Assembly (NCBI RefSeq): GCF_020410745.1
Contig: NZ_CP084528.1
Span: 310,001 to 374,000, forward strand
Source: Kaistella polysaccharea
Lineage (GTDB): Bacteria; Bacteroidota; Bacteroidia; Flavobacteriales; Weeksellaceae
DNA length: 64,000 bases
Direction: 5' to 3'
Below are positions 8,290 through 16,349 of the stretch, piece after piece; position 1 is the stretch's first letter, and the number at the start of each line of letters is the position of its first letter. Under the pieces are notes generated by a model. That model made no database searches. It was not told the origin of the DNA and worked only from the letters and a program-made list of their open reading frames with translations. The translations under genes were made by a program, and so were the position numbers.

Positions 8290-9258
8290 TTAATTTTTGG
8301 ATATCAATCTTACAATTTCCAAAGCCACTTTCAAGGCTTCCGTTCCGTCTTCCAAAGAAACTTCTACATTTTTATTTTCTGTAATGGCATCTGCAAAACT
8401 TTCAAGCTCATCCAAAATCGCATTGTTGGGCTGAATGTTTGGATATTCAAATATAATTTGATTCTTTTCGCCTTCTGCATTTTCAATAATCATATCATAC
8501 GCTGATGGTGACTCCGGCGCAGGTTTCATGCGAATAACTTCAGATTTTTTTTCCAGAAAATCAACTGAAATATAGGCGTCTTGCTGGAAAAATCGTGATT
8601 TTCGCATGGCTTTCATAGAAATTCTAGAAGTGGTAAGATTTGCCACGCAACCGTTTTCGAATTCTATTCTGGCATTACAGATATCGGGAGATTTCGAAAC
8701 CACAGAAACGCCACTTGCGTGAATCGCTTTCACTTTTGATTTTACGATGGATAGTAAAATATCCAGATCGTGAATCATTAAATCTAAAACTACAGAAACA
8801 TCAGTTCCGCGCGGATTAAATTCTGCGAGTCGGTGAATCTCGATAAACATTGGGTTTTTTATAAAATCTTTAGAACCTATAAATGCCGGATTGTATCTTT
8901 CTACATGTCCAACTTGCGCGCTAATACCATATTCCCGACACTTGTAAAGGATTTCTTCTGCTTGTTTTAATGTCTGGGTTACCGGTTTTTCAATGAAAAA
9001 TGGAATTCTTTTTTCAATAGCTTTCATCGCGTAAGCGTAATGATATAAAGTAGGCGTAACAATATCAAGCATCTCGATCTGTCCCAGTAAGTCGTCAAAA
9101 TTTTCAAAAAAAGAATATCCCAATTCCTTTTCCAGCTTCTTCCCATTTTCTGAATCAGCATCGTGAAAACCGATCAATTCGTATTTTTCGGACTGTTGCA
9201 ATAACTTTAAATGAATTTTTCCCAAATGACCTGCGCCAACTAACCCTGCTTTTAGCAT
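8290..9258 (-). CDS. Gfo/Idh/MocA family NAD(P)-dependent oxidoreductase
   Basis: The 322-residue protein begins with a Rossmann fold (GAGHLG, residues 8-13) and carries the family EKP motif (90-92, FFIEKP), followed by GHVERYNPAF and a beta-sheet substrate domain. Members act on sugars, inositol or UDP-sugars, including WlbA/WbpB-type 3-oxidation of UDP-GlcNAc acids; the substrate is not evident here. It is the first gene of the minus-strand run to the beta-lactamase, M23 peptidase and hbd. TATCTTTA on the minus strand at 9282-9275 is a possible, imperfect -7 box. Confidence 0.88.
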   Translation of the reverse strand: MLKAGLVGAGHLGKIHLKLLQQSEKYELIGFHDADSENGKKLEKELGYSFFENFDDLLGQIEMLDIVTPTLYHYAYAMKAIEKRIPFFIEKPVTQTLKQAEEILYKCREYGISAQVGHVERYNPAFIGSKDFIKNPMFIEIHRLAEFNPRGTDVSVVLDLMIHDLDILLSIVKSKVKAIHASGVSVVSKSPDICNARIEFENGCVANLTTSRISMKAMRKSRFFQQDAYISVDFLEKKSEVIRMKPAPESPSAYDMIIENAEGEKNQIIFEYPNIQPNNAILDELESFADAITENKNVEVSLEDGTEALKVALEIVRLISKN

Positions 9259-9312
9259 AAAAAATTAATTTTTGTAAAGATATTAAAATAGACGAAAAGT
9301 CAGGAAATTAAG

Positions 9313-9398
9313 AGACACGAGATTAAGAGACAGTAGAAAATTATGGAAACATAGAAAATTTTAAAATCTCTAATCTCAAGTCTTTGAATCTCGAGTCT
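9313..9398. repeat. Imperfect inverted repeat without a gene (empty MITE-like hairpin)
   Basis: AGACACGAGATTAAGAGAC (9313-9331) and the complement of 9380-9398 (AGACTCGAGATTCAAAGAC) match at 16 of 19 positions. The arms enclose only low-complexity AT sequence. They are built from AGATTA/AAGAGA words, similar in style to the repeats around the four-helix-bundle genes. The right arm contains the -33 box of pcm. Confidence 0.55.
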
Positions 9399-9412
9399 AT
9401 TCCCTATTTTTG
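9383..9412 (+). promoter_or_regulatory. pcm promoter (TTTG - 18 bases - TATTTTTG)
   Basis: TTTG at 9383-9386 and TATTTTTG at 9405-9412 fit the Bacteroidota consensus. The -7 box ends only 4 bases before the ATG at 9417, so the transcript probably has no leader or almost none. Confidence 0.6.
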
Positions 9413-9416
9413 TGAC

Positions 9417-10067
9417 ATGCAGGATTCTTACGTTCATAAAGGAAAACGAAAAATTTTAGTCGATTATCTTCGTCATAAAATTGGGATTCAGGACGAAAAA
9501 GTTTTAGCGGCCCTCAATCAGGTTCCAAGACACCTCTTTCTGGAAAGTGTTTTCGAGGATTACGCCTACGAAGATCGCGCTTTTCCCATTTTAGCGCATC
9601 AAACCATTTCGCATCCTTCAACTGTAGCGGAGCAAACTGCACTTCTGGAATTAAAAGACAAGGACAAAGTTTTGGAAATCGGTACAGGATGTGGCTATCA
9701 AACTGCTGTTTTAGTTGCTCTAAATGTATTGGTGTTTACGATTGAGCGCCAGAAAGATCTGCATGAATTTTCTCAGAAAAAGCTTCGAGAACTTCATCTT
9801 CGGCCGAAATTTCAGAGTTTTGGAGATGGATTTTTAGGATTACCCACTTTTGCACCTTTCGATAAAATCTTGGTAACTTGTGGCGCAGAAGTTTTGCCCA
9901 CAGAACTTCTTCACCAATTAAAAGTGGGCGGAAAAATGGTTATTCCTTTGGGTAAGACGGACGAACAGATTTTAATGCGATTTACGAAAAAATCTGAGCG
10001 GGAATTTGAAAGAGAAGAATTTGGCTCCTATAAATTTGTGCCCATGTTAAATAATACCAATCATTGA
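9417..10067 (+). CDS. pcm: Protein-L-isoaspartate O-methyltransferase
   Basis: The 216-residue SAM-dependent enzyme repairs isoaspartyl residues in aged proteins. Family signs are the N-terminal VLAALNQVPRHLFL, AYEDRAFPI (substrate lid), the SAM-binding VLEIGTGCGYQTA and the C-terminal GGKMVIPLG. An in-frame codon 33 bases upstream would lengthen the protein, but MQDSYVHKGKRK matches the family start and follows the promoter directly. It is transcribed alone, divergent from the Gfo/Idh-led operon. Confidence 0.93.
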   Translation: MQDSYVHKGKRKILVDYLRHKIGIQDEKVLAALNQVPRHLFLESVFEDYAYEDRAFPILAHQTISHPSTVAEQTALLELKDKDKVLEIGTGCGYQTAVLVALNVLVFTIERQKDLHEFSQKKLRELHLRPKFQSFGDGFLGLPTFAPFDKILVTCGAEVLPTELLHQLKVGGKMVIPLGKTDEQILMRFTKKSEREFEREEFGSYKFVPMLNNTNH

Positions 10068-10402
10068 TTACCTAAAGAAAGTAGGAGTTCAGCTAAGAAA
10101 TAATAAAATTTTTATTCATCTTTCTAGAGGTAAATTCAATTTAAATTGAAACATAAAAAATCATAAATCAATAATCTTGTTTCAAAATTCTTTGTGATTA
10201 CAGCTATCTATATGTTTATCAAACTCTTTTAGCATTATTTTCCCAATATTTATCATCTTATTTTAACTTAAAAAAGACGGGGCAAATTCGTGTTTTCAAA
10301 TTATACGTTGTATTTTTGCAAGCGTTCGAATTTATTCTAAATTAAAATAAGCTGACGTAAGGAATTATCTTTTTCAGCTAAAAACAAAATTTTTAGGTTC
10401 TC
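10068..10402. other. 335-base intergenic region with palindrome and promoter
   Basis: No gene is visible. It contains the perfect 16-bp palindrome TTCAATTTAAATTGAA (10135-10150), whose right half also forms an 8-bp stem (10146-10153 with 10178-10185). Further on is a -7 box TATTTTTG at 10311-10318, about 85 bases before the CcsA/ResB gene. Confidence 0.55.
10311..10318 (+). promoter_or_regulatory. -7 promoter box for the ResB/CcsA gene
   Basis: TATTTTTG matches TAnnTTTG. It implies a leader of about 80 bases, long for this genome. No -33 TTG is seen at the usual spacing. Confidence 0.45.
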
Positions 10403-13400
10403 ATGAAAAAACTTCAAGATATTCTTATTTCCACCAGAACCATGGCGGTTCTCCTTTTAGTTTATGCTTTCTCTATGGCTCGCGCCACTTTCCTCGAAAA
10501 TGATTACGGAACTCCAACTGCTAAGGCTTTAATTTATGAAGCGAAATGGTTTGAAGTCTTAATGATATTGTTGATCCTGAATTTTATTGCGAATATATCG
10601 CGATATCGTCTTTGGCGTAAAGAAAAATGGCCAGTATTGGTTTTTCACCTTTCATTTGTTTTAATATTTCTGGGTGGAGCTGTAACGCGGTATATTAGTT
10701 TTGAAGGAATTATGCATATCCGCGAAGGGGAAACTACAAATGAAATTGTTACGGATAAAAACTTTTTTAAGATTCAAATAGAAGAAAAAGGTGATGTCTT
10801 AAATTATCAGGATATTCCGTACCTGATGTCGCCTTTGCATAAAAACTTCAGTGCGAATTATGAATATCACGGAAAACAAATTTCTGTAAAAGCGCTCGAT
10901 TATATTCAAAGAAAAAAAGACAGTTTAATTGTTGATCCTGCCGGAACAGAATACCTACATCTGGTTTCTACAGGACAATCGGGTCGCGAAAATATTTACA
11001 TTAAACCTGGTGATTCTAAACTTGTGAACGGAACTTTGGTTTCCTTTAACAGAGCAATTGACGGCGCCGTAGAATTTAATAATACGAACGGAACAATGCT
11101 CATTAAAACTCCCGTAGAATCTGAGTATATGACCATGGCGACCCAGGCAAAAGGGTTGACCAAAAAAGATGAGTATGAACCTTTGGTTTTAAGAAGCCTT
11201 TACACCATAAATGATTTAAAATTAGTGGTGCCAGAAGGTTTAATGAAAGGAAAACTTATTGCTTACGAAGGAGATCGTAAAAAAGATAAAGATGTTTCTG
11301 ATAATTTAAGTGTTGAATTGCAGGGACCAAAATCAAAATTAATCGTTGATCTTCCTGTAGAAAAAGGTAATCCTAACGCTTTTAAACAGGTGACTTTAGA
11401 TGGCATGAATGTTATTTTGGGCTTCGGACCCAAAGTGTATACCACGCCGTTCTCCTTAAAATTAGAAAAATTTGTGATGGAAACTTATCCTGGAAGTTCT
11501 TCGCCAAGTGCGTACGAAAGTCACGTTCAGATTATAGATAAAGGCAAGCAAACTCCTTATAAAATATATATGAATCACGTACTGAACCACGGTGGTTACC
11601 GGTTTTTCCAGGCGAGTTTTGATCCCGATCGTAAAGGAACAGTTCTTTCTGTAAATCATGATTTCTGGGGAACATTGATTACCTATATTGGATACTTTTT
11701 CTTATTTACCGGCATGTTTGTGATCTTCTTCTGGAAAGGAACACACTTCTGGAAACTTAATGCCATGCTGAAAAATGTGAGCAAAAGAAAAGCGGCAACA
11801 TTGCTTCTAATTCTTATGACCTTAAATTACAATGCTCAGTATATTGAAACCCACGGTAATACGGATGGTTCGAAAGAGCAGGTTCATTCCGCGGATGACG
11901 GTCATGATCATGGCGCAGCAGATTTATTGACCGCTGAACCAACGCCTAAGAAAGAACAAAATTCTTTAGCATTAAGATCTCCTACGCCGATAACGGCCGA
12001 TGAAATCATCTCGAAAAATAAAATCGATAAAGACCACGCAGATAAATTTGCTTATCTACTTGTACAAAATTACGACGGACGAATTGTCCCGATGAATACG
12101 CAGGCATTAGATGTTTTAAGAAAATTATACAAAAAAGATGCATTCCGTGGCACTGATGGGAAAAAGCTTTCAGCGAATCAGTGGTTTTTGTCCATTAATA
12201 CTGATACTGCAAGTTGGACTATGGTTCCATTGATTAGCGTAGGAGCTAAAGGTGGTGAAGAATTGAAGAAAAAAACAAAGGCCAATGACGATGGTTACAC
12301 AGCCTTAATGTCTCTTTTCCCCGCTGATGAAACCGGTGCTTTGCACTACGTTTTAGAAGAAGATTATCAGGAAGCTTTCAGAAAAAAACCTGCTGAACAG
12401 ACAAATTATGATAAAGAGGTAATTAAAGTTAATGATCGTGTTCAGGCATTCAACGAGTTTTTCAGTGGCCAGTTCATGAGAATTGTACCGGTGAAAAATG
12501 ATCCAAACAATACTTGGCATTCCTGGTTAGATCAGAATTTTGAACCAGACATGGAATCTCAGAAGGTTATGGGACCCTATTTCTCCGAAGTTTTAGCCGC
12601 CCAAAAATCTGGCGACTGGTCAAAAGCTGATGCTGAACTTGCAAAATTAGAACAGTATCAAAAGACCTGGGGTAAGAACGTAGTTCCTACAGAGGCGAAG
12701 ATAAAATTGGAAGTTTTCATGAACAAAGCAAATGTGAACTTTTATTTATTGATGTTTTACAGCGTAATCGGTGGTTTACTTCTGTTATTAGGATTCGTGG
12801 AATTGTTTAAACCAAACAAGACCTTGAACAAAATCATCAAAGCTTTAATTCTTATTGGAGTAGTCGGTTATATTATTCAATTCTTAGGATTGGTGGCGAG
12901 ATGGTTTATTTCTGGCCACGCTCCCTGGAGTAACGGTTACGAAGCGATTATCTTTATTTCATGGATTGGTATTTCTGCAGGATTAATGTTGTACAGGAAT
13001 TCAAATGCGCTTATTCCTGCTGCAGGATTTATGGTGGCGGTAATCATGATGGGATTTGCACATGGTGGATCTGCACTTGATCCACAAATTACACCTTTGG
13101 TTCCCGTGCTGAAGTCTTATTGGTTAATTGTACACGTTGCAATTATTACCGCGAGTTATGGCTTCTTCGGACTGTCCATGGTGATTGCGATGATTGTATT
13201 ATTCTTCTACATATTTTCGGATAAAAGAATTTTCAAGATTCATCACGATACAACCATTAAAGAATTAACGATTGTATCTGAAATGTCCCTCACATTGGGC
13301 TTATATTTCCTGACCATCGGTACTTTCCTCGGGGGAATTTGGGCAAATGAATCATGGGGTCGTTATTGGAGCTGGGATCCAAAAGAAACGTGGGCATTTA

Positions 13401-13663
13401 TCTCGGTGATGGTGTATGCTTTCGTCTTGCATATGCGTTTAGTTCCAGGACTTCGTGGCAGATGGGCGTTTCACGTCGCGGCTTTATTCGCCATAAGCAC
13501 AATTGTAATGACCTATTTTGGAGTGAATTATTATCTTACCGGTTTACATTCCTATGCAGCTGGTGATCCTATTCCAGTTCCTGCTTGGGTCTACATCGGC
13601 ACAGCTTTTATGTTTGCTTTAGCAATAGCGTCTTATATTAGATTTAGAAAATTGAAAAACTAA
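10403..13663 (+). CDS. ccsA: Cytochrome c biogenesis protein, ResB-CcsA fusion
   Basis: The 1086-residue membrane protein combines both halves of the system II cytochrome c synthase. The N-terminus has a first membrane segment near 13-27 (MAVLLLVYAFSMA), two more near 47-62 and 75-95, a large periplasmic ResB-like region and another segment near 415-440. The C-terminal half (from about 775) has CcsA-type membrane helices and the haem-handling WWD signature (WGRYWSWDPKETW near residue 985) that presents haem to apocytochrome. A second hydrophilic stretch (about 470-770) lies between. Such fusions are usual in Bacteroidota. It is monocistronic. Confidence 0.93.
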   Translation: MKKLQDILISTRTMAVLLLVYAFSMARATFLENDYGTPTAKALIYEAKWFEVLMILLILNFIANISRYRLWRKEKWPVLVFHLSFVLIFLGGAVTRYISFEGIMHIREGETTNEIVTDKNFFKIQIEEKGDVLNYQDIPYLMSPLHKNFSANYEYHGKQISVKALDYIQRKKDSLIVDPAGTEYLHLVSTGQSGRENIYIKPGDSKLVNGTLVSFNRAIDGAVEFNNTNGTMLIKTPVESEYMTMATQAKGLTKKDEYEPLVLRSLYTINDLKLVVPEGLMKGKLIAYEGDRKKDKDVSDNLSVELQGPKSKLIVDLPVEKGNPNAFKQVTLDGMNVILGFGPKVYTTPFSLKLEKFVMETYPGSSSPSAYESHVQIIDKGKQTPYKIYMNHVLNHGGYRFFQASFDPDRKGTVLSVNHDFWGTLITYIGYFFLFTGMFVIFFWKGTHFWKLNAMLKNVSKRKAATLLLILMTLNYNAQYIETHGNTDGSKEQVHSADDGHDHGAADLLTAEPTPKKEQNSLALRSPTPITADEIISKNKIDKDHADKFAYLLVQNYDGRIVPMNTQALDVLRKLYKKDAFRGTDGKKLSANQWFLSINTDTASWTMVPLISVGAKGGEELKKKTKANDDGYTALMSLFPADETGALHYVLEEDYQEAFRKKPAEQTNYDKEVIKVNDRVQAFNEFFSGQFMRIVPVKNDPNNTWHSWLDQNFEPDMESQKVMGPYFSEVLAAQKSGDWSKADAELAKLEQYQKTWGKNVVPTEAKIKLEVFMNKANVNFYLLMFYSVIGGLLLLLGFVELFKPNKTLNKIIKALILIGVVGYIIQFLGLVARWFISGHAPWSNGYEAIIFISWIGISAGLMLYRNSNALIPAAGFMVAVIMMGFAHGGSALDPQITPLVPVLKSYWLIVHVAIITASYGFFGLSMVIAMIVLFFYIFSDKRIFKIHHDTTIKELTIVSEMSLTLGLYFLTIGTFLGGIWANESWGRYWSWDPKETWAFISVMVYAFVLHMRLVPGLRGRWAFHVAALFAISTIVMTYFGVNYYLTGLHSYAAGDPIPVPAWVYIGTAFMFALAIASYIRFRKLKN

Positions 13664-13669
13664 AAATAG

Positions 13670-13701
13670 AAATCCCGAAGTAAACTTTCGGGATTTTTCT
13701 T
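13670..13701 (+). terminator. Rho-independent terminator of the ResB/CcsA gene
   Basis: A 10-bp stem AAATCCCGAA (13670-13679) pairs with 13687-13696 and is followed by T-rich sequence, starting 6 bases after the stop codon. Confidence 0.88.
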
Positions 13702-13739
13702 TTCTCCTAAAAACGAGATTTAAACTCATTAATATTCCC

Positions 13740-13747
13740 TAATTTTG
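13740..13747 (+). promoter_or_regulatory. -7 promoter box of rnz
   Basis: TAATTTTG matches TAnnTTTG and lies 27 bases before the TTG start of rnz. Confidence 0.5.
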
Positions 13748-13774
13748 CAAAAATAAAAATTCACTCACTATATT

Positions 13775-14692
13775 TTGAGCACTTTTCTTACCATACTGGG
13801 TTTTAATTCAGCCATTCCAACCATTAATTCTGCGCCTACTGCGCAGTTTCTGGAAATGGACGAGCGCAGTTTTCTTATTGATTGCGGTGAGGGAACTCAA
13901 GTCCAGTTGAGAAAAGCGAAAGCACGGTTTTCGAAAATTAACCATATTTTTATTTCGCACCTTCACGGTGACCACTGTTTTGGATTACCTGGTTTAATCG
14001 CCTCATTTCGACTTTTAGGAAGAGAAACACCGCTTCATGTGTACGGCCCACAAGGCATAAAAGATATGCTAGAAACCATCTTTCGGTTGAGCGAAACGCA
14101 TAGAAGTTTTGAAGTCGTGTATCATGAACTTCAAAGTAAAGAATCCGAGAAAATTTACGAGGATCATAAACTGGAAGTTTTCACAATTCCTTTAAATCAC
14201 CGCATTTATTGCAATGGTTATCTTTTCCGGGAAAAGCCGAAAGAGCGCCATTTAAATATGGAAGAAGTTTCTAAATATGCGGAGATAGAAACGTGTGATT
14301 ATCAAAATTTGAAAAACGGAAAAGATTTTATTTTAAGCGATGGCTACGTTTTGAAGAATGAAGTATTGACGACAGATCCATCAAAATCTGTTTCCTATGC
14401 ATTTTGTAGTGATACGCGATATTCTGAAACCATTCTGCCTTTAATTAAGGAAGTTGATGTTTTGTATCATGAATCTACCTTCCTACACGAATTGAAGGAA
14501 ATGGCAGATTATACAGGTCATACTACAGCGCTGGAAGCAGCACGAATCGCGAGAAAAGCCAATGTTGGAAAGTTAATTCTGGGTCATTTCTCCAACCGTT
14601 ACGGCGACTTATCGGTTTTCACAGATGAAGCCAGAGAAGTTTTTCCCAACAGTTTTCTACCAACTGCGTTAATTCCTGTGAAGATTGGTTAG
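13775..14692 (+). CDS. rnz: Ribonuclease Z
   Basis: The 305-residue metallo-beta-lactamase-fold enzyme trims tRNA 3' ends. The zinc motif H62-x-H64-x-D66-H67 (SHLHGDH) and the N-terminal GFNSAIPT and DCGEGTQVQLR are typical, as is GHFSNRYGD near the C-terminus. The start is a TTG codon: the family begins MSTFLTILGFNSA, and no ATG is available at this point. Length is normal for the short form of RNase Z. A good -7 box lies just upstream. Confidence 0.95.
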   Translation: MSTFLTILGFNSAIPTINSAPTAQFLEMDERSFLIDCGEGTQVQLRKAKARFSKINHIFISHLHGDHCFGLPGLIASFRLLGRETPLHVYGPQGIKDMLETIFRLSETHRSFEVVYHELQSKESEKIYEDHKLEVFTIPLNHRIYCNGYLFREKPKERHLNMEEVSKYAEIETCDYQNLKNGKDFILSDGYVLKNEVLTTDPSKSVSYAFCSDTRYSETILPLIKEVDVLYHESTFLHELKEMADYTGHTTALEAARIARKANVGKLILGHFSNRYGDLSVFTDEAREVFPNSFLPTALIPVKIG

Positions 14693-14823
14693 AATATAGA
14701 AATTTTTAATTAGGATAGAATAATTCCCAGTCATAACTATTGATATTGTCACGGAAAAGCACTTCAATTTTACAAAAGCTAAAATTCAACTTTTTTGTCA
14801 ATTTAGAAAAATCAAAAAGATTA

Positions 14824-14967
14824 ATGAAAAATTTACTACTTGTCTTACTTTTAATTATTGCGATTGCCATGATAGTTCTTGGGATTAAGGGAAAAATTCT
14901 TCCTCCAACGCTTACAGGAATTGGATTTATAATTATAGGGGTTTTATTTTATCAAAAAAAGATCTAA
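14824..14967 (+). CDS. Small hydrophobic membrane protein (47 aa)
   Basis: From the ATG at 14824 the frame encodes MKNLLLVLLLIIAIAMIVLGIKGK, then a second hydrophobic segment (TLTGIGFIIIGVLFY) and a short basic end. It should be a two-helix inner-membrane protein with a small loop. The frame extends further upstream, but that part is low-complexity and starts at no convincing site. It sits 20 bases before the TIGR02757 gene and may be co-transcribed. Function unknown. Confidence 0.6.
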   Translation: MKNLLLVLLLIIAIAMIVLGIKGKILPPTLTGIGFIIIGVLFYQKKI

Positions 14968-14987
14968 AAAAATTATTATATTTAAAA

Positions 14988-15752
14988 ATGACGCTTTCCG
15001 AACTTAAAGATTTCCTTGATGAGAAGGCAGATTTCTACAATAATATAGAATTTATAGAGAACGATCCCATTTCAATTCCTCATCGGTTTTCTTTAAAGCA
15101 GGATATTGAAATTGCAGGATTTCTTACTGCTACAATTTCGTGGGGAAACCGAAAGTCTATTATCAACGATGCTGAAAAAATGATGAATTTCATGGGAAAT
15201 TCACCGTTTGATTTTATTCAAAATATACAGGAAAGTGACTTGAAAAATTTAGAAAAAATAAGTATACATCGTACTTTTAATGGAGAAGATTTTCGAGAAT
15301 TTATTTTAAATTTGAAAAGAGTTTATTTGGAAAACGAAAGTTTAGAGAATCACTTTTTAATAAAACATAAAGAGGAAAATTTCTACCATTCATTTCATCG
15401 ATTTCGGGAAAATTTTATTGGAGAAAATATTCATAGAAGTAAAAAACACGTGAGTTCAACGTATAGAAATTCATCTGCAAAAAGACTGATGATGTTTCTT
15501 CGCTGGATGGTTCGGCAGGATCGAAAAGGCGTGGATTTTGGGATTTGGAAGAATATTGATCAGAAATATTTATCTGTTCCGCTGGATGTGCATACGGGAA
15601 ATATTTCGCGGAAACTAAATCTTATTCAGCGCAAACAGAACGACTGGAAGACAGTTGAGGAAATGGATCTCATCTTACGGAAATTTAATTCTAAAGACCC
15701 TGCGAAATATGACTTTGCACTTTTTGGTTTGGGAGTTACAAAGGAATTTTAA
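14988..15752 (+). CDS. TIGR02757 (DUF2400) family protein
   Basis: This 254-residue protein matches the TIGR02757 family of conserved bacterial proteins: LKDFLDEKADFYN near the start, IEIAGFLTATISWGNR, the conserved KRLMMFLRWMVRQD and VPLDVHTGNISRKL, and a C-terminal KYDFALFGLGV. The MFLRWMVR and DVHTG patterns are reminiscent of helix-hairpin-helix DNA glycosylase folds, but I know of no proven activity. It lies in a plus-strand run between two small membrane-protein genes. Confidence 0.85.
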   Translation: MTLSELKDFLDEKADFYNNIEFIENDPISIPHRFSLKQDIEIAGFLTATISWGNRKSIINDAEKMMNFMGNSPFDFIQNIQESDLKNLEKISIHRTFNGEDFREFILNLKRVYLENESLENHFLIKHKEENFYHSFHRFRENFIGENIHRSKKHVSSTYRNSSAKRLMMFLRWMVRQDRKGVDFGIWKNIDQKYLSVPLDVHTGNISRKLNLIQRKQNDWKTVEEMDLILRKFNSKDPAKYDFALFGLGVTKEF

Positions 15753-15767
15753 AAAAAATGTAAAAAA

Positions 15768-16295
15768 ATGACGAAGAGAGAAGAAGAAACTAAAGAGAAA
15801 ATAGATTTTCTGGTGCGCGTGACCGATGGCGTAATGTGGTGGATTGGCTCTATACCGTCGCTTATTGTGCATTCGCTCCTTTTTATTACCGCCTTTTCTC
15901 TGCCATTTTTTGGCCTGGTTGATTTTGATAAGATGCTTCTTGTTCTTACGACCGTTTTGTCTTTAGAAGCGATTTATCTGGCTATTTTCATTCAGATGTC
16001 GGTGAATAGAAGTCAGGAACATATTGAGGATTTGAAAGAAGATGTGAACGAAATTCAAGAAGACATCGAAGATATTCAGGAAGATATTGAAGAAATTAGT
16101 GAAGATATCGATGATATTCAGGAAGACATTGAAGATATTGCGGAAGATGAAGAAGACGAAGATCACAACGAGCGCGCGAGAAATGTAATGTTGAAAAGCA
16201 ATGTTGCCACCAATAAAACACAGATTACTTCTTTAAAAGGAAAAATTTCTGAGCTCGAACATTTGTTGGAAGAATTGAAAAAAGAAGATAAATAG
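15768..16295 (+). CDS. Two-helix membrane protein with acidic coiled-coil tail (DUF1003-like)
   Basis: The 175-residue protein has two membrane helices (about 29-50 and 58-78), followed by QMSVNRSQEH, which resembles the MMSQNR segment of DUF1003 proteins. Residues 85-135 then repeat a seven-residue unit (EDIQEDI, EDIEEIS, EDIDDIQ), with Ile at heptad positions and Glu/Asp elsewhere, predicting a long, highly charged coiled coil. The end (ISELEHLLEELKKED) is another short coiled coil. Function unknown; oligomerisation at the membrane is the likely mode. It is 15 bases after the TIGR02757 gene. Confidence 0.75.
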   Translation: MTKREEETKEKIDFLVRVTDGVMWWIGSIPSLIVHSLLFITAFSLPFFGLVDFDKMLLVLTTVLSLEAIYLAIFIQMSVNRSQEHIEDLKEDVNEIQEDIEDIQEDIEEISEDIDDIQEDIEDIAEDEEDEDHNERARNVMLKSNVATNKTQITSLKGKISELEHLLEELKKEDK

Positions 16296-16315
16296 AAATT
16301 CAGAAAATAGCAAAC

Positions 16316-16346
16316 AAAAACCATTTCAAAGCTGAAATGGTTTTTT
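16316..16346. terminator. Bidirectional terminator
   Basis: AAAAACCATTTCA (16316-16328) pairs with TGAAATGGTTTTT across a 4-base loop, with A and T runs on the two sides. It lies between the converging coiled-coil protein gene and rsmA. Confidence 0.88.
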
Positions 16347-16349
16347 ATT

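Noticed and set aside
16021-16160. Direct DNA repeats of GAAGATATTGAAGA type taken as a possible CRISPR or tandem array
   Set aside because: The periodicity is 21 bases and follows the heptad coding repeat of the coiled-coil protein; there are no spacers.
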